Below are positions 54,608-62,859 of a DNA stretch of 64,000 nt, one piece after another. Both the position numbers and the translations under genes were made by a program. Origin of the DNA: Nannocystis sp. (GTDB taxonomy: Bacteria > Myxococcota_A > Polyangia > Nannocystales > Nannocystaceae); contig JADJRG010000013.1 of NCBI GenBank assembly GCA_016712315.1, forward strand, positions 868,001-932,000. The letters are read 5' to 3'. Positions within the stretch are counted from its first letter, which is position 1. Each line of letters starts with the position of its first letter. A model generated the notes under the pieces. That model had not been told where the DNA came from and ran no database searches. It saw only the letters and a program-made list of their open reading frames with translations.

Positions 54608-55453
54608 ATGATTGGAACGATCTCCTCCGCCGAGCGCGTCGCCGACGCCGAAGGCCGCCAGTACCACATCAACCTCGCCCCCGGAGAGGTCGCCTCCTCG
54701 ATCATCCTCGTCGGCGACGCCAGCCGGGCCCAGCGCGTCGCCGGTCTCTTCGACCAGGTCGAGCTCGAGCGCCGCAACCGCGAGTACGTCGCCTTCACCG
54801 GCGTTCACCGCGGCCTGCGCGTCACCGTGCTCGGCACCGGCATGGGCGCGGGCAGCACCGAGATCGCGATCGTCGAGCTCTGCCAGTGCGCCCCCTCGCC
54901 CGTCGTGATCCGCTGCGGCAGCACCGGCGGCCTCCAGCCCGGCATGCGCCTCGGCGAGCTCGTGATCAGCCAAGGCGCGTTGCGCATGGAGAACGCCAGC
55001 CTCTACTTCGTCGACCCTGGCTACCCGGCGGTCGCCGATCCTCAGGTCGTGCTCGCGCTCGCCCAAGCGGCCGACGAGGCCGGCGCCGGCTACCACGTCG
55101 GCATCACCGCCACGGCGCCCGGCTTCTACGGCGCGCAGGGCCGCAGCGCCCCCGGCTTCCCCGCCCGCGACCCGCAAATCGTCGAGCGCCTCGCCGCCCA
55201 AGGCGTCAAGAACCTCGAGATGGAGGCCTCTGTGCTCCTGACCCTTGGGACAGTCGGGAATTTCCGTGCCGGCGCCGTATGCGCCATCTACGCCACCCGC
55301 GTCGACAACCGCTTCATCGACGCCGACACCAAGGACGCGGCCGAGCTCGCCTGCATCAGCGCCGGCCTGCGCGCCCTCCACCTCGTCGCCGCCATGGATC
55401 GCCGCCGCGGCGACCGCCCGCTCTGGCACCCTGGCCTCGGCCTCGATCTCTGA
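54608..55453 (+). CDS. Nucleoside phosphorylase, uridine-phosphorylase-like
   Basis: A 281-residue enzyme of the NP-I fold. YHINLAPGEVASSIILVGDASRAQRV is the N-terminal phosphate loop, YVAFTGVHRGLRVTVLGTGMGAGSTEIAIVEL the second Rossmann part, CGSTGGLQPGMRLGELVISQGALRMENAS, and NLEMEASVLLTLG carries the Glu that contacts the ribose. Splits nucleosides with phosphate in pyrimidine or purine salvage; the exact base is not readable. ATG 54608; 40 bp behind the ABC ATPase gene on the same strand, followed by a hairpin after its stop. Confidence 0.88.
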   Translation: MIGTISSAERVADAEGRQYHINLAPGEVASSIILVGDASRAQRVAGLFDQVELERRNREYVAFTGVHRGLRVTVLGTGMGAGSTEIAIVELCQCAPSPVVIRCGSTGGLQPGMRLGELVISQGALRMENASLYFVDPGYPAVADPQVVLALAQAADEAGAGYHVGITATAPGFYGAQGRSAPGFPARDPQIVERLAAQGVKNLEMEASVLLTLGTVGNFRAGAVCAIYATRVDNRFIDADTKDAAELACISAGLRALHLVAAMDRRRGDRPLWHPGLGLDL

Positions 55454-55471
55454 CCCGCGCGCGCCTGCGAC

Positions 55472-55487
55472 CTGTCCCCTCGGACAG
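55472..55487. terminator. Hairpin behind the nucleoside phosphorylase gene
   Basis: CTGTCC (55472-55477) pairs with GGACAG (55482-55487) over a 4-nt loop CCTC, between the stop at 55453 and the end of convergent fmt at 55515. No T-tract. A two-way terminator is likely. Confidence 0.45.
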
Positions 55488-55514
55488 CCACCACACATCG
55501 AGCGTCTCCGCGCC

Positions 55515-56495
55515 TCACTCACCCGGAGCCGCCGCCGCGCCGCCCAGGCGCTCCCCGACGGTGAACGGCCGCCCCGCGGCGTACGCGCTCGCTGGCATCC
55601 GCCGCTTGCCCGCCGGCTGCACCTCCGCCACGCACAGCGCCCCGTCGCCGCAGGCGACGTGCAGGCCCTCACGATCGACCGCCAGCACCGTCCCCGGCGC
55701 GGCCGACCCGCGCTCGCGCCCTGATCGTCGCGCCGCGAACAGCTTCAGCGCCTCGCCCCCCCGCTCCGTGCTCGCGCTCGGCCACGGGTCCATACCCCGC
55801 ACGTGGTCGACCAGCGCCGACCAAGGCCGCGACCACGCCACGCGCCCCTCCTCCTTGCGCAGCATCGGCGCGTAGGTCGCGAGCGCCTCCTCCTGCGCCA
55901 CCGGGGCCGCCGCCGCAGGATCATCCAAGAACACGGCGAGGAACTCCGCCAGCAGCCCGCCGCCGAGCGTCGCCAAGCGCTCGAACAGCGCGCCGCTCGT
56001 CTCCTCCGCCCCGATCGTCGTCGTCTGCGTCCGATACACCGGCCCGGTGTCGAGCCCCTCCTCCATCCGCATAATCGCCACCCCTGTCGCCGTATCGCCC
56101 GCCAAGATCGCCCGCTGAATCGGCGCAGCGCCTCGCCACCGCGGCAGCAGCGACGCGTGCACGTTGATGCAGCCGAGCCGCGGCGCCGCCAGGATCGCCG
56201 GCGGCAAGATCCGCCCGTACGCGACCACCACCACCAGATCGAGCGACAGCGCCGCCAACTGCGCCGCGACCGCGCCGTCGCGCATCTTCGTCGGCTGGAT
56301 CACCGGCACGCCCATCGCCTCCGCCGCCACCTTCACCGCCGGCGCGATCACCTGGCGGCCGCGCCCCGCCGGCTTATCCGGCTGCGAGACCACCACGCAC
56401 AGCTCCGTCGCCGCCGCGGTCGCGCGCAGACACGGCAGCGAGAACTCGGGAGAGCCCATAAACGCGGCGCGAAATTTCCTCTTGCTCGTGCTCAT
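55515..56495 (-). CDS. fmt: Methionyl-tRNA formyltransferase
   Basis: A 326-residue enzyme that formylates Met-tRNA for translation start. Folate-binding formyl-transferase fold with RAAFMGSPEFSLPCLRA, VSQPDKPAGRGRQVIAPAVK, VVVAYGRILPPAIL, the catalytic INVHASLLPRWRGAAPIQRAI (His and the SLLPRWRG loop), ATGVAIMRMEEGLDTGPVY and a C-terminal OB-like domain with VHVACGDGALCVAEVQPAG. Normal length. Shine-Dalgarno GGAG lies 6 nt upstream of ATG 56495. No def (deformylase) gene is adjacent. Confidence 0.96.
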   Translation of the reverse strand: MSTSKRKFRAAFMGSPEFSLPCLRATAAATELCVVVSQPDKPAGRGRQVIAPAVKVAAEAMGVPVIQPTKMRDGAVAAQLAALSLDLVVVVAYGRILPPAILAAPRLGCINVHASLLPRWRGAAPIQRAILAGDTATGVAIMRMEEGLDTGPVYRTQTTTIGAEETSGALFERLATLGGGLLAEFLAVFLDDPAAAAPVAQEEALATYAPMLRKEEGRVAWSRPWSALVDHVRGMDPWPSASTERGGEALKLFAARRSGRERGSAAPGTVLAVDREGLHVACGDGALCVAEVQPAGKRRMPASAYAAGRPFTVGERLGGAAAAPGE

Positions 56496-56505
56496 CGTCG
56501 CTCCA

Positions 56506-58227
56506 TCAACCCCTCGGCTCGGCGAGCAACGCCGCCGCCGCCGCGTCGATCGCCGCCCGCAGGGCCGCCAGCTCCGCGGCGAAGGTCTCTACCAGCGCCG
56601 CCTCCAGCAGCGGCGCTGAGAAGCTCGCGAGCAGCGCCCGTCGAGCCCGGCGGATCGCCCCGCGCCTCGCTCCTGGGGCCACGCCGAGGAGGCGATGATG
56701 CGCGTCATCACTCACGCCCGCCAGCGCCAAGCGCTCGCTCAGCCGCGCCCGCACCAGCGCCGCCGGGTCGAGCTCAGGCCCGGAGGGCGGCTCCAAGAGC
56801 TCGACCGCGCCGATCGTGTGCAGCCCGCAGATCGACGCCAACGCCGCGAAACCCTCCTCTTCGACCGCCGCCAACGATCGTCGGCCGTCCAACAAATTCA
56901 GCGTCGCCGCGTCGACCACGGCCTCCACCGCCCCCGCGCCGAAGCGCGCCGCAGCCGCCTCCGCGCCGATCCAGCGCGGTCGCCGGCTGCGCGCCCCCAG
57001 CCGCCCCCACAGCTCGTCCGGCTCTAATTCCAGCGCGATCCCGCCGACGATCAGCCCCAAGACCCCGCCGACCAGCGCGACGTCGCCGGGAGGCGGCGCG
57101 TCGACGCGCAGCAGCGCCGACGCGCGAGGCCACGCGAACGTCGCCGTGATCACGTCCGCGAGCTGCGCCGCCATCGCCGGCGCCAGCTCCTGCGGCCGCA
57201 CCCAGCCCGCGCTGACCAGCGCTTCCCCGCCGATCAACGTCCCGCGGATCCCCAGCCGCTGCGCCTGGGCGAGCTGCCACGAGGTCAAGAGCCCGCGCGC
57301 GTGCAAGGCGACGATCAGGTCGTCCTCTGCCCGGCTGCTCGCGGCGAAGCGCGGCTCCCCGGCGATCATCCACAGCTCCAGCGAATCTGCCTCAAAAGAC
57401 AGCTTCATGAGCCCGCTGAAGCGCTCGCGGTGGGCCCTCCACAGCCGCGTCGCCGCCCCCTCCTCGCCGCGAGTCGCCGCCTCATCGCCCGCGATCGAGC
57501 GCGACGGCCGCCCCCCGCGGCCTCGCGTCTGCGGCTCCACCACCGCGGTGCGCTGCTCGGCCGCCGCGTCGACGCTGCTCTCTAGGCGCACGGTCGACTG
57601 CGGCGGCGCGCTCGGCCGCACGAGCTCACGGGTCACCGCCTCGAGCGCGCTCAAGTCGAGCGCTGCCGCCGCGGCGCCCTCACCCGGCGCTGCCATCGCC
57701 GTCAGCCCCATCGCCCGCAGATCGACCTCATCGTCCTCCGCAGCGGGCGCGAGGCTCGCCAGCGTCCGCTTGAGCTGCGCCAGCATCGGATCCACCGGCG
57801 CCGCCTCCTCGACCTCGCCCCAGCTCGCCTGCCCGCCGCTGCTCCGTGGCTCCGCGCGGCTCGCCGGCCCGAGCAGCTCGCCGAGCAGCGCCCGCAGCTC
57901 GTCGACCTGCAGCGGCGCGCTCAGCAGCCGATCGGCGCCGAGCTCCAGCAGCTCCGCCAGATCCCGGATCTCAGCGCCCAATTCGCCGAAGACGACCACC
58001 GGCGGGCGGGGCGCGAGGGCGCTCATCACCGCGCTAGAGGCAGAGAGGAAGCGCCGCGCCTGCGCGCTCGCCAGCACGACCAGCAGCAAAGGCGGCGCCG
58101 CGCCCTGCGTCGCCCACCAGGACGAATCAACGTCGACCACCTCGGCGCGATAGCCGAGCCGAGACACCGCCTGACGGAGCCCCTCCGAAGCGCTCGGATC
58201 GCCGACGATGACGACATCTGGAGCCAC
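56506..58227 (-). CDS. DUF4388-like signalling protein with pseudo-receiver and degenerate J-like end
   Basis: A 573-residue cytosolic protein from GTG 58227. Residues 1-120 form a receiver-like fold (PDVVIVGDPSASEGLRQAVSRLGY, PPLLLVVLASAQARRF) without a phospho-acceptor Asp. A disordered Ala/Glu-rich stretch follows (about 120-280). The middle (about 285-500) has SGLMKLSFEADSLELWMIAGEPRFA and LIVALHARGLLTSWQLAQAQRLG, the DUF4388/PATAN-like pattern. The C-terminus (from about 505) shows DAHHRLLGVAPGARRGAIRRARRAL, a J-domain-like helix pair without HPD. GTG 58227 is supported by TAGACT 10 nt upstream; ATG 58290 is the alternative. Follows downstream by fmt, 11 bp away. Confidence 0.6.
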   Translation of the reverse strand: MAPDVVIVGDPSASEGLRQAVSRLGYRAEVVDVDSSWWATQGAAPPLLLVVLASAQARRFLSASSAVMSALAPRPPVVVFGELGAEIRDLAELLELGADRLLSAPLQVDELRALLGELLGPASRAEPRSSGGQASWGEVEEAAPVDPMLAQLKRTLASLAPAAEDDEVDLRAMGLTAMAAPGEGAAAAALDLSALEAVTRELVRPSAPPQSTVRLESSVDAAAEQRTAVVEPQTRGRGGRPSRSIAGDEAATRGEEGAATRLWRAHRERFSGLMKLSFEADSLELWMIAGEPRFAASSRAEDDLIVALHARGLLTSWQLAQAQRLGIRGTLIGGEALVSAGWVRPQELAPAMAAQLADVITATFAWPRASALLRVDAPPPGDVALVGGVLGLIVGGIALELEPDELWGRLGARSRRPRWIGAEAAAARFGAGAVEAVVDAATLNLLDGRRSLAAVEEEGFAALASICGLHTIGAVELLEPPSGPELDPAALVRARLSERLALAGVSDDAHHRLLGVAPGARRGAIRRARRALLASFSAPLLEAALVETFAAELAALRAAIDAAAAALLAEPRG

Positions 58228-58237
58228 AGCGGGCGGG

Positions 58238-58243
58238 AGTCTA
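58238..58243 (-). promoter_or_regulatory. -10-like hexamer TAGACT, 10 nt before GTG 58227
   Basis: On the minus strand TAGACT ends 10 nt before GTG 58227 and supports this start over ATG 58290, since a promoter downstream of an ATG at 58290 would exclude that start. Member of the TAnnnT series. Confidence 0.35.
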
Positions 58244-58357
58244 CACGATCTCTGCGCCCAACTTCCGCCTTGGCGAAGCCGTCGAATCATGCGATTGAAT
58301 TGACCGTGCTGCGCGGCGTAGCCGCCTCGCGAGCGCGAGCAAGGAGTTTTGAGCCCC

Positions 58358-58828
58358 ATGCAACTTCATGGACAGACCCACAGTTCGGCGAGCCCCCTTC
58401 GGCGTTTCTTCTGCGCGGCGGCGATGGCCGCGACGATGCTGGTCAGCAGCCTCGCCTTCGCGGCGGACACCCCCGACGGCCACAAGTGGAAGACCATCGA
58501 CGACGAGACCGGCCAAGCCAAGTCGATCGTCCAGATCGTCAAGGTCGGCAACAAGCTCTACGGCCGCATCGAGCGCGTGCTCACCGATCCCGACGCGATC
58601 TGTGACCAGTGCGACGGCGACCGGAAGAACAAGCGGATCCAAGGCATGACGATCCTCTGGGGCCTCGAGCAAGACGGCGACGAGTGGTCCGGCGGCTCGA
58701 TCTTCGACCCGAAGAAGAACAAGACCTACCGCGCCAAGATCTGGATGGGCAAGGACGGCAAGACCTTGCAGGTCCGCGGCTACCTCGGCCCCTTCTTCCG
58801 CACCCAGACCTGGCACCTCGCTGACTAG
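58358..58828 (+). CDS. DUF2147 exported protein
   Basis: A 156-residue protein with signal peptide (FFCAAAMAATMLVSSLAFA-AD) and a complete DUF2147 domain: GHKWKTIDDETGQAKSIVQIVKVGNKLYGRIERVL, DPDAICDQCDGDRKNKRIQGMTILWGL, GGSIFDPKKNKTYRAKIWMGKDGKTLQVRGYLG and the end FFRTQTWH. The family forms a small periplasmic beta-barrel-like fold of unknown role. A good Shine-Dalgarno AAGGAG (58341-58346) precedes ATG 58358 by 11 nt. Single gene, followed by a good terminator. Confidence 0.92.
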   Translation: MQLHGQTHSSASPLRRFFCAAAMAATMLVSSLAFAADTPDGHKWKTIDDETGQAKSIVQIVKVGNKLYGRIERVLTDPDAICDQCDGDRKNKRIQGMTILWGLEQDGDEWSGGSIFDPKKNKTYRAKIWMGKDGKTLQVRGYLGPFFRTQTWHLAD

Positions 58829-58874
58829 ACCGCTCGGCGCCCCGCCGCCTCACCGACGCCCGCGCAGCTCACCC

Positions 58875-58897
58875 GAGCCCGCGGGCGCTCTTTTTTT
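58875..58897 (+). terminator. Intrinsic terminator behind the DUF2147 gene
   Basis: GAGC...GCTC with an inner self-complementary GCCCGCGGGC, followed directly by seven T at 58891-58897 and further T-runs to about 58910. It lies 47 bp behind the stop. The clearest classical terminator in the protein-coding part of the window. Confidence 0.75.
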
Positions 58898-58969
58898 GTT
58901 TTTTGTTTTGTCTGCTCCTCCTCCCAGGAGCTCCGCGCCCGCGTGAGGGTCGCCGCGCCGACCTGGCCC

Positions 58970-60112
58970 TTAGAGCAGCGCCCGCAGGCGCGCCGCCAAC
59001 CACGCGAGGGTGCGAGCCCACGGCGACAGTTTTCCGAAGAACTCCGCCGTGACCGGCCGCGAGCGCGCGACGTCGCGATCGAAGGAGCTGGTCACCACCC
59101 GCGCGAACGCCGGCTCGTCGATCACCACGTTGCTCTCGAGGTTGAAGTGCCACGACAGCGCGTCGAGGTTGTGCGAGCCGACCGTCACGAAGCGGCGATC
59201 GACGATCGCCGTCTTGCTGTGCAGCACCCCGCCCTCGTAGGCGTACACCTCGATCTTGTCGTTCAGCAGCGTGCGCACCAGGTCACGCAGCGCCAGGTCG
59301 ACCAAGAACACGTCCGACCGCGCCGGCACCAGCACACGCACTCGCACCCCGCGGCGCCGCGCCGTCCGCAGCGCGTGCAAGAAGATCGGCCCCGGCAAGA
59401 AGTAGGCGCTCGCGATGTCCACCGTCCTGCGCGCGCGCTGCAGCGCCACCAAGTAGGCCCGTCGGATCGTCCGGTCTGGGCGTCCGTACACCATATTCGC
59501 GAGCACGAAGACCCGGCTCGCCGGGTTCGGTCGAGCGCCGCTCGACTCATACGGCAGCGAAGGACCGCCGCAGCGCCACCAGGTGTCATAGAAGAGCGAG
59601 CGCAGCTGGGCAGCGGCCGGCCCCCGCAGCTCGACCGCGTCATCGCGCCAACCAGCCCCGCCCTCCGCGATCGGCAGCCACGGCAACGCGAGGTTCAGGC
59701 CGCCGGTGAAGCCGATCTTGCCATCGACCACCATCACCTTGCGGTGATCGCGAAATCGCACCCGACCGAGGCGAAAGCGACCGCGCCACGGCGCGATCGG
59801 CCCGAACTCGATCACCTCGCCGCCGGCCGCGAGCAGCGGCGCCCACCAATAGCTCGGCAGCCCGTAGCTGCCGAGCGAGTCGTAGATCACCCGCACCTTC
59901 ACGCCCGCGGCCGCGCGCGCGGTCAGGGCCCGCCGGAAGCGCTCGCCGACCTCATCCGAGGCGATCCAGTACATCTCGAGCACGATCTCCTCACGCGCCG
60001 CCGCGATCGCCGCCAGCATCGCCGGATACGCCTCTTCGCCGTCGCGGAGCAGGCGGATCCGATCGTCCCCGATCGGTAAAAAACCATCCGCCCCGCTCGC
60101 CAGCCAGCTCAT
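58970..60112 (-). CDS. Phospholipase-D/cardiolipin-synthase-like protein
   Basis: A 380-residue PLD-superfamily protein with two HKD motifs: RDHRKVMVVDGKIGFTGGLN and VLHSKTAIVDRRFVTVGSHNLD. EIVLEMYWIASDEVGERFRRAL and GVKVRVIYDSLGSYGLPS are typical of ClsA/B-type enzymes. No membrane spans at the N-terminus, so ClsB- or PLD-like, peripheral to the membrane. It joins phosphatidyl groups to make cardiolipin, or cleaves phospholipid esters. ATG 60112. Located upstream on the minus strand from nothing in close contact; 54 bp downstream of the hybrid kinase gene end. Confidence 0.9.
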   Translation of the reverse strand: MSWLASGADGFLPIGDDRIRLLRDGEEAYPAMLAAIAAAREEIVLEMYWIASDEVGERFRRALTARAAAGVKVRVIYDSLGSYGLPSYWWAPLLAAGGEVIEFGPIAPWRGRFRLGRVRFRDHRKVMVVDGKIGFTGGLNLALPWLPIAEGGAGWRDDAVELRGPAAAQLRSLFYDTWWRCGGPSLPYESSGARPNPASRVFVLANMVYGRPDRTIRRAYLVALQRARRTVDIASAYFLPGPIFLHALRTARRRGVRVRVLVPARSDVFLVDLALRDLVRTLLNDKIEVYAYEGGVLHSKTAIVDRRFVTVGSHNLDALSWHFNLESNVVIDEPAFARVVTSSFDRDVARSRPVTAEFFGKLSPWARTLAWLAARLRALL

Positions 60113-60166
60113 CGTCTCGGCGCAGAGTGTGCCTCGCTCGCTCGAGAGAGGGAAGCCTCCGCCCCT

Positions 60167-61513
60167 TCAGCGCGGCCCGGGCGCTCGCGCCGGCAGTCGG
60201 ACCTCGAACGTCGTGCCTCGCCCCAGCGCCGACGAGACGTGGATCACCCCGCCCATCATCGCGACGAAGCGCTGGCAGATCGTCAGCCCGAGCCCGCTCC
60301 CGCCGTAGCGCCGCGTCGAGCTCGTATCGCCCTGAACAAACGGCTCGAACATCGCGCTGACCATCGACTCACTCATGCCGATCCCCTCGTCCGCCACGAC
60401 AAAGACGACCGCGTCGGCCTCAGCGGCGCGCGCGGCGCTCACCGTGATCGCCCCCCCGTGCGTAAATTTGCAGGCGTTACTGAGCAGGTTCAGGAGCACC
60501 TGACGCAGCCGGGTCTCGTCCACCCAAGCCACGCCGACCGCCGGCGCACACACGATCGTCAACGAGTTACCGCTGGCCTCGACCCACGGCGCGACCATAG
60601 CCCCGATCTCCTCGAGCAGCGCCGCGACCGCCACCGCCGTGCAGCTCAGCTCGATCATATCGACCTCGATCTTCGCCAAGTCGAGCAGATCATCGATCAG
60701 CCCCAGCAAGTGTCGGCCGGCGCCCAGGATCCGGCGCAGGTCACGAGCCGAGCCCTCCGACCGCAGCTCATCCGCCTCTTCCAGCAGCAGCTCGCTGTAC
60801 CCCAAGATCGCGTTCAACGGCGTCCGCAGCTCGTGGCTCATCGTCGCCAAGAAGCGATCCTTGGCCCGGCTCGCGTCGAGGGCGCGGTCGCGGGCGACCT
60901 CGAGCGCCGCGATCAGCTCCTCGTTCTGAGCGGCGATCCGCAGGCGCTCCAACGTGCCGCCGATCTGAGCCCCGAACGAGCACAGCAGCCCTAGCCAGCG
61001 CTCCCGCCACGCCGCCCCCGCGCGGCCGCGCAGGCATAGACAGCCGAGCCGGAGCCCGCGCGTTCGCAGCACCACCACGACCTCGCCGGACTCCGAGCAA
61101 GCGCCCGTCGAGCGCTCATCCGCCAGCGTCGCCGCGCAGGCCGCCCGGCGCTGCGCCACCGCGTCGATCGACCCCACCGTCGCCATCACCTTCAGCGACC
61201 CTGATTCGACCGCGTAGAACGCCGCATCTGCGGCCAAGCTGAGGGGCGCCGCGTCGACGAGCGCGCGCAGGGTCGCCGCGGCGAGCTCCTCTGGCGAAGA
61301 GCACGCCAGCAGCACCCTGTCGATCGCTTGTTGCACCTCCATCTCCTCCGCGCGGCGGAGCAGCGCCGCCTCGACCATCCGGGCCGCATCGAGCTCGCTC
61401 ATCAGCTCCGCGGCCGCCGCGTTCGCGTCCGCCAACGCGGCGGCCTGCCGCGCGAGCTGAGCGACCGTCACTCTCAGCCGCGCCAACTCGTCGTCGTCAG
61501 ATCCTGGCGTCAC
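60167..61513 (-). CDS. GAF-like sensor histidine kinase, cytosolic
   Basis: A 448-residue kinase without membrane spans. An N-terminal coiled coil (1-55) and a GAF-like sensor (about 60-190, AIDRVLLACSSPEELAAATL, DAAFYAVESGSLKVMATVG, several Cys: RRAACAATL, STGACSES, LGCLCLRG) precede the HisKA domain with FLATMSHELRTPLNAILGYSELL and the HATPase domain (LLNLLSNACKFTHGG, VADEGIGMSESM, GGSGLGLTICQRF). The cysteines in the GAF part could report redox or persulfide state. Starts 6 bp after the dsrE-like gene, as third gene of the tusA operon. No response regulator or receiver is adjacent. Confidence 0.9.
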   Translation of the reverse strand: MTPGSDDDELARLRVTVAQLARQAAALADANAAAAELMSELDAARMVEAALLRRAEEMEVQQAIDRVLLACSSPEELAAATLRALVDAAPLSLAADAAFYAVESGSLKVMATVGSIDAVAQRRAACAATLADERSTGACSESGEVVVVLRTRGLRLGCLCLRGRAGAAWRERWLGLLCSFGAQIGGTLERLRIAAQNEELIAALEVARDRALDASRAKDRFLATMSHELRTPLNAILGYSELLLEEADELRSEGSARDLRRILGAGRHLLGLIDDLLDLAKIEVDMIELSCTAVAVAALLEEIGAMVAPWVEASGNSLTIVCAPAVGVAWVDETRLRQVLLNLLSNACKFTHGGAITVSAARAAEADAVVFVVADEGIGMSESMVSAMFEPFVQGDTSSTRRYGGSGLGLTICQRFVAMMGGVIHVSSALGRGTTFEVRLPARAPGPR

Positions 61514-61519
61514 GACACC

Positions 61520-62158
61520 TCAGATGAAGAGCGTCACCTTGGAGCGAGCCGCGTCGCCCAAGTAGGTCACTGCTCCGCCGAATTCCAGGCCCTCGATCAG
61601 CTCCTCCTTCGAGATCCCCATCACCCCCATCGCCATCTGACAAGCGACCAGGCGCACACCTTGCTCGCGGGCCAGCGAGACCAGGTCCGGCAGCGACTCG
61701 ACCCGATTCGCTCGCATCATGCCTTGCAGCATCCGCCGGCCGAGGCCGAGGAAGTTAAACCTGGAAGGACCGGCGTGGGCCGCATCACGCGGCAACATCG
61801 CCGTGAGCAGCCGCTGAGCGGCGCTCTTGCCGGTGAAGCGCCGCTCCTTCTTCAGCGCGGTTAACCCCCAGAAGGTGAAGTACATCGACACCTCGAGGCC
61901 CATCGCCACCGCCCCGTTGGCGACGATAAACGCCGACAGCAGCCGATCGACGTCGCCGCTGAAGACCAAGATGCTCGCGTGCTCACCGAGCGTCGCCGAC
62001 GACGTCGCCTCTTGGCGCCGTTCTTCGTCCCGAAGCTCAGCCCGCAGCTCCGCCTTCAACTCATTCACCTTGGCCGCGACGCGAGCATCGATCCACGGCT
62101 CCAGCCACGCGCGAAGCGCCGCGTCGTTCACCTCGGACGACCCCTCGACCGACTTCAT
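61520..62158 (-). CDS. DsrE/DsrF/DrsH-like protein
   Basis: A 212-residue protein. After a coiled-coil-like N-terminal extension (about 1-50, AKVNELKAELRAELRDEERR) comes the DsrE/F-like fold: ASILVFSGDVDRLLSAFIVANGAVAMGLEVSMYFTFWGLTALKK, then a loop FNFLGLGRRMLQGMMRANRV and LVACQMAMGVMGISKEELIEG with a conserved cysteine likely to carry persulfide. Such peroxiredoxin-like/DrsE proteins work with TusA in sulfur transfer. ATG overlaps the tusA stop by 4 bp. Middle gene of tusA-dsrE-kinase. Confidence 0.9.
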   Translation of the reverse strand: MKSVEGSSEVNDAALRAWLEPWIDARVAAKVNELKAELRAELRDEERRQEATSSATLGEHASILVFSGDVDRLLSAFIVANGAVAMGLEVSMYFTFWGLTALKKERRFTGKSAAQRLLTAMLPRDAAHAGPSRFNFLGLGRRMLQGMMRANRVESLPDLVSLAREQGVRLVACQMAMGVMGISKEELIEGLEFGGAVTYLGDAARSKVTLFI

Positions 62159-62391
62159 CGCGTCTCCACCACCGCGACGACCGCGCCGCCGGCCTCATCG
62201 CCCACCTGCACGATCGTGTGCCCGAGGCGCCGCACCCAAGCCTCTAGATCGGCGCGAAACGCCGGATCGTCCGCCGTGATCCTGATCCTCGCGCCAACGG
62301 GGAGCTTTCGGGCCAACTGGCTGAGCCGAACGATCGGCATCGGACAGTTAAGCCCACGGCAGTCCAGCTCTCGCGCCTCGACGAGGTCCAC
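62155..62391 (-). CDS. tusA: TusA-family sulfurtransferase
   Basis: A 78-residue sulfur carrier. The motif ELDCRGLNCPMPIVRLSQLARKL holds the CPxP cysteine that takes persulfide, followed by GARIRITADDPAFRADLEAWVRRLGHTIV. Length fits the family (about 80). GTG 62391 is chosen because the open frame upstream runs into the rRNA terminator and TACGGT lies 6 nt before this GTG. It hands sulfur to partners in tRNA thiolation or sulfur metabolism; the next gene encodes a DsrE-like partner, overlapping by 4 bp. The operon starts 74 bp behind the rRNA terminator. Confidence 0.9.
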   Translation of the reverse strand: MDLVEARELDCRGLNCPMPIVRLSQLARKLPVGARIRITADDPAFRADLEAWVRRLGHTIVQVGDEAGGAVVAVVETR

Positions 62392-62397
62392 ACCACG

Positions 62398-62403
62398 ACC
62401 GTA
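62398..62403 (-). promoter_or_regulatory. -10-like hexamer TACGGT, 6 nt before the tusA start
   Basis: On the minus strand TACGGT ends 6 nt before GTG 62391, between the rRNA terminator and tusA. It would give the operon its own promoter independent of rRNA read-through. Confidence 0.35.
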
Positions 62404-62465
62404 CCACCCCTCAACGGGGAGATCATCGGGTGAGGATGCGCGTGCACAACCCAAGGTGAACCAAT

Positions 62466-62494
62466 AAAAAAAGGCCCCCTCTTTCGAGGGGGCC
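62466..62494 (-). terminator. Intrinsic terminator of the rRNA operon
   Basis: On the minus strand GGCCCCCTC, loop GAAA, GAGGGGGCC form a perfect 9-bp stem (62473-62494) with a GNRA tetraloop, followed by seven T (62466-62472). It lies 5 bp behind the 5S gene. A textbook terminator. Confidence 0.93.
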
Positions 62495-62499
62495 ATAAC

Positions 62500-62615
62500 C
62501 CTGGCGACGTCCTACTCTCCCACAGAGTCTCCCCTGCAGTACCATCGGCGCTGGAAAGCTTAACGACCGAGTTCGGGATGGGATCGGGTGTGGCCCTTCC
62601 GCCATAATCACCAGG
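62500..62615 (-). rRNA. rrf: 5S ribosomal RNA
   Basis: The minus strand shows the 5S pattern: CCTGGTGATTATGGCGG at the 5' side, then CACACCCGATCCCATCCCGAA, CGGTCGTTAAGC and the 3' side GTGGGAGAGTAGGACGTCGCC. The ends pair as CCTGG/CCAGG. Length about 116 nt. Exact ends may differ by 1-2 nt. Confidence 0.93.
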
Positions 62616-62616
62616 A

Positions 62617-62859
62617 AAACCGATTGGACAAAACAACTTCTTCGTCTTCCAGAGCGCGCCTTCTCGCCCTTAGGAGGCTGAGCCTGGCGCGCGTATCTGA
62701 TCGAAACCTATTGAACGAGCACTCAAGTGGCGACGAGGCGCCTTTTACTCGCCTCTTCATCCTCTTCTACAAGAGAGGAGAAGCGCGAGAGCGCGTCGGT
62801 GTCGCTTAGAACCTCGGGCCTGACCACCTCACCCTGATCCAGGATGGCGGCGCACCAGG
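62617..62859 (-). other. 23S-5S spacer of the rRNA operon
   Basis: About 243 bp between 23S and 5S, longer than the spacer in many bacteria. I see no tRNA fold here. Short inverted repeats (for example GCGCGC around 62655-62695 and CTCTTC/GAGGAG around 62753-62780) may act in processing. Confidence 0.6.

Noticed and set aside
62617..62859. tRNA gene in the 23S-5S spacer
   Set aside because: No cloverleaf, T-loop consensus GTTCRAN or CCA-end pattern could be found by eye on either strand.
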